64,000 nt of DNA from the NCBI GenBank assembly GCA_002794785.1, contig NBBA01000015.1, positions 310,001-374,000 on the forward strand, in the 5' to 3' direction. Below are positions 60,669 to 64,000 of the stretch, in pieces. The notes below the pieces were generated by a model that saw only the letters and a program-made list of their open reading frames with translations, had not been told where the DNA came from and did not search any database. A program made the position numbers and the translations under genes. The stretch is from Coniferiporia sulphurascens. Taxonomy: Eukaryota > Basidiomycota > Agaricomycetes > Hymenochaetales > Hymenochaetaceae. Position 1 is the first letter of the stretch. The number at the start of each line of letters is the position of its first letter.

Positions 60669-61078
60669 CCTTTCTTCTCCTGTGTGATTATTTTGTCATG
60701 TACAATTTTCCCTTGCAAGCCACGTATTTGTTGGCCCTCTTCTACACATTTTCTTTCCACCGCCAACACATCTACCCTTTCCTTGCACTTTTCTTGTTTA
60801 AGAGCTTGCATTCATTTTTGGAACCATTGCTGTACACGGACTATTTGTATCTTTATCACTTCATTGTCGTTTGTACATGCTCCTCAAAGACATAGTAAAC
60901 AAGGATCGCAGCTCAAGGCAAATGAGATCGACATACAGTACTTAATCGAGCGTATGCAGGCAAACTATATCAACCAACGTGTTTGGCAACTACATTCCTC
61001 GAATTCCCCTGGCGAAATAGATTAAATACAATGCAAGCGGGTGGTCTTCGAACACTTACTGATCCTCGCCATCTTCTT
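60669..61078. other. Convergent 3' flanks
   Basis: No gene is seen in 410 bases between two tail-to-tail genes. Confidence 0.6.
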
Positions 61079-63585
61079 CTAATATAATCTCCATCCATCT
61101 TCGTCCTCCGCATCTTCTTCACTGTCTTTGGGCCACTCAATTTCTTCGTCTTCTTCACCTTCCCCGAATTCTTCATCGTAAACGATATGAGCAGGGCCCC
61201 TGATATGCACAAACCACACGGTGAACTTATGACCCCTTGCCATTAAAACGCGCTTACCGCTTTTCTACACCCTTTTCATTAGATGCAAACAAGAAATTTT
61301 GAACACCTGAAGGCGACTTCGGAAGGAAAAAGAAACCTCACATTTTCTTTCCAAGAAATCTGTGCCTTGAGCTCCGTGCCACCAAATTGCAATATGAACT
61401 CATAATTATGGGTCCAATATGTCTGTCCACCGACCCCAGTTAAAGGTTTTAACAATCCCGTTAAAGCAGAAGTATCCGCTGTGACAGTACATAGCGGAGC
61501 TAATGGTGCTTTTAAATGGAAAGTCAGTACCGCGTACGGGTGTTTACCAGATCAAATGATCCGACCTTCATCATCCCATGCTGGCGGTTCTCCGCTACCC
61601 CGAAAGGCAAGTAGGACGGCACTCTGCGATCGTAACGCACCCAAGGATGTGAACTCGGCAAAAAACGGAAGCTTGAATTCAGTCTCCTTTGAAACAAGGG
61701 TACCCTACGCGTACTTCTTTGATATAGCAATTGTACGACAAGAAGACTAGAAAATACCTTTTGTAAAATGGCTTTGAACCTACCAGGGACCGTTTGCTTC
61801 CCGGAAGGTAAGAAACGAATATCCTTTTTTCGTCGAACGTGTTCTGGGTCATCAGGATCATAAGAAGGGCAAGTCCCCACGCCATACGTAGTGCCTGCGA
61901 TCCTTGAAGAGACAAAATGATCATGATAGAAAGAGATAGCCCCGTCGGCAACAGCCTTCGCCCTGTCTGAAATGTGAGCCAATCGACCCAACAGTTAAAG
62001 TGCTACCTACGTTTGTCCGTCAGCACAAGTGACACTGATGCCAAACAGCGAGAGATGCGATTTGAGCTTAGTAGTCAGATATGGACTTGCGGAGAACCCG
62101 CCGACAAGATAAACTGTCTACAAAATTGTCATTAAATCTGTATCTGATAATGCATAAGGACACGCTCACTGTTATGTCGACTGAAGACTCATCGATAATC
62201 TCCATAATGGCCGCCGTACTTGCTGTGATAGAGGGTCTGAATAGGGATGCAACGTCTTCCCTGTTGGCTAATTAACCAGGACAGCACAACAAAAAATGCC
62301 TTTTCAAAGTCCTACCCAGATAACTTGAGCCCCCCCGACCTGACTCCATACTTCAAATCCTTATCCGATATATTACCGAAAGGCACAAGACACACATCTT
62401 CGGCATCGCTAAATATCTTTTTCGTGGTCTCGTCGAACCGCTCGCTGATTTGTTTGACTTGCTCTTCGTGGCCGAACCGAGAGCCTCGGAGTTTGTCTAT
62501 TCAACTAGTCTTTGGTACAGGTCTGACTCCATGCGGTGTTGATTAAATTACCTCTTATAAAAGATCTCGCCCTAGTGGTAACAGATGTTGAACCTTCAAG
62601 TTGACCTACAGAACGGGAGATTAGAGTGTCTGGTCTTCATAGTCCTGGAGATTTGACTCACATTTTGCCGCAGAGGCTTCTTCAACCCTTAGCGGCTGAG
62701 TTCCGATTATCTTATATGCGCTAAAGTCAAGAGTTCCTCCTCCAAGATCGGCAATCACAAATCCTTTCCCGTCCTGCATACATTCGTTTGCATGTACTAA
62801 AAAGTTTCAGTCGGCATATGTGCTCACGTTGTCCAATGAGCCTTCCCGTAAGCAATAGTGAAGACTGGCCTCTCCTTCGGTTACAAACTTTACTCGTGAG
62901 CGGCCTTGAGGGGTATCGGGGATCATCTTCGCCATGATCGCAGCCTTTCGCATCATATTCTGCTGCGTACCCTGTCATCCGTTCGGATGACCCAAGATGA
63001 AAGTTATGTCGTCCTTCAATGTATCCCAAGATCGGGATAAGGCAAGATGCGTATCGCATATGAATTTTTCAGCACAGGTCATAAGGTATCCCAAGAAATC
63101 TGCAAAGACCCGAACGAGTGTTTTTCCGGGAGGAAGTGGCCGCAAGGCGGACGCCTGAGCTACCGGCATGGAACCGGGTCGCATCCTTAGCTTAAACCTT
63201 CAAAGCTGGTAAGGATCTGAGCCTCTAACTCTGTTATAGACCGTACCATTCGACTTTTATCCACTCTTCATCTTCGGCTTTCTCGGTATTCTTGTCCAAC
63301 AAAGCTTCAGCACCTGCGGCGCGGAGAACGCCCTGTAGATCATAGTAGAGAATACTTGGGATTTTCGACGATCCCGAAGCGTGCTCTTGACCAGGATATC
63401 TATCCGCGGTATAATGAGACTGTACAGGAGGAAGAACTTAGACTTCTGTTTTCTGACCTTGTGATATTACAGATCTTGGGCTCCTGGCCTGGATCAAGAA
63501 GAGAGTAGGACACTCCGCTGAATGTCGTTCCGACGTCGAAAGCAATGGCTAGTCTACGGGAGGCTCCATTGTATTCTTTCGCCAT
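61079..63585 (-). CDS. HSP70-like (HSPA12-type) ATPase with an in-frame TGA
   Basis: Thirteen minus-strand exons: 63585-63458, 63399-63247, 63197-62828, 62773-62662, 62605-62552, 62496-62316, 62260-62170, 62117-62011, 61962-61758, 61704-61566, 61508-61342, 61271-61258, 61199-61079 (614 codons). The actin/HSP70 nucleotide fold is clear: phosphate-1 FDVGTTFSGVSYSLL, phosphate-2 ADLGGGTLDFSAY, and adenosine loop VYLVGGFSASPYL; FVTEGEASLHYC is typical of the Agaricomycete family. The acidic tail ends DEDGWRLY. Codon 168 is TGA (62977-62975) in HPNG-stop-Q, where relatives have Trp (HPNGW), a one-base change from TGG; no intron removes it. Downstream frames and splice sites stay intact, so the loss is recent, or the base is an error. 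Function in the family is unclear. Confidence 0.82.
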
Positions 63586-63927
63586 GGCGGGATAGGAAGA
63601 GGGCTGCAGCCTCCTAGCCTGACGGACACCGCGAGGCCTACATGAGGGAAAGGTAAGAAAATAAGGTTTACGATCGTCGACAAACACAGAAAGCGCGTCT
63701 ACTCCGACACGGCAACAACCGACCAGTCACTATAAATATGGAGTTGTCGAGACAATTGAACCTTTTCAAGTTTTTTACGGAGGAGCACATGTGGCACACA
63801 TACGAAGAAAAAAAAACCCAGAGGATTGCGATGAATTACCACACTACAGATACCTCTACCTAAAGGTTTCCGGAATAAAAGGTGCTCTTCAAATACTCAT
63901 TGATCCTCCCCGTCTTCACTCTCAATC
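63586..63927. other. Intergenic between tandem HSP70-like genes
   Basis: No gene is seen. It holds the promoter of the gene at 61079-63585. The end (from about 63885) resembles the sequence just after the stop of that gene. Confidence 0.5.
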
Positions 63928-64000
63928 TTACCATCCATCCCTTTCAACCTCAGTCTGTCCTTCACTATCCTCGGGTCCATCAAATTGTTTGTTTTTTATC
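63928..64000 (-). CDS. Last exon of a second HSP70-like gene (partial)
   Basis: On the minus strand the frame reads QFDGPEDSEGQTEVERDGW then TAA (63930-63928). This parallels the last exon of the neighbouring HSP70-like gene (IEWPKDSEEDAEDEDGW). The DNA after both stops is also alike (61048-61078 against 63885-63927). The gene continues beyond the window edge, in the same orientation, as a tandem duplicate. Confidence 0.7.
   Translation of the reverse strand, partial: IKNKQFDGPEDSEGQTEVERDGW

Overview
The window is nuclear DNA of a filamentous basidiomycete, most likely an Agaricomycete. Genes are split by many GT-AG introns of about 40-70 bp. The gene content also fits: a laccase, a DUF6534 seven-helix protein, F-box proteins, an HSP70-like ATPase family, a Crinkler-type kinase protein and a CipC-like protein are typical of mushroom-forming fungi. 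No similarity search could be run. Exon joins were made by eye from splice signals, phase and remembered family patterns, so single junctions may be wrong.

Layout. 1-15.3 kb is mostly conserved housekeeping sequence. It holds the start of a Gln/Gly/Met-rich, possibly RNA-binding protein (-), the APC/C activator Cdh1 (-), divergent SAGA subunit Spt7 (+), a CipC/DUF3759 protein with a Gly-Tyr tail (-), an MFS sugar transporter (+) and a penta-EF-hand protein (+). 15.3-32.4 kb is gene-poor. It holds an FAD monooxygenase (-), a 46-bp inverted-repeat hairpin, a 5'-truncated LINE-like insertion with a 16-bp target-site duplication and A-tail, a cytochrome P450 (+) and, 4.65 kb downstream, a decayed copy of that P450.

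32.4-45.6 kb carries a DUF6534 membrane protein in 18 exons, an F-box protein with a C-terminal zinc finger, tRNA-Pro(CGG), a Crinkler-type protein with a kinase-like domain (all +) and a secreted laccase (-). 47.4-60.7 kb carries a 478-aa unknown protein (-), a 425-aa unknown protein with a repeated EYQPS module (+), a 598-aa coiled-coil protein (-), a second F-box protein (-) and a 703-aa single-pass membrane protein (+). 61.1-64 kb has an HSP70-like gene (-) with an in-frame TGA and the last exon of a tandem paralogue cut by the window edge.

How they may work together. Cdh1 and Spt7 share a promoter with two ACGCGT boxes. The transporter, monooxygenase and P450 lie within 15 kb but are spaced by decayed DNA, so a metabolic cluster is only a possibility. 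The most unusual items are the Crinkler kinase-like protein, the recurring GC-AG introns, the 7-nt exon and the birth-and-decay traces (P450 relic, LINE insertion, HSP70-like tandem with a nonsense codon). I did not find a clear multi-gene system that I would call undescribed.
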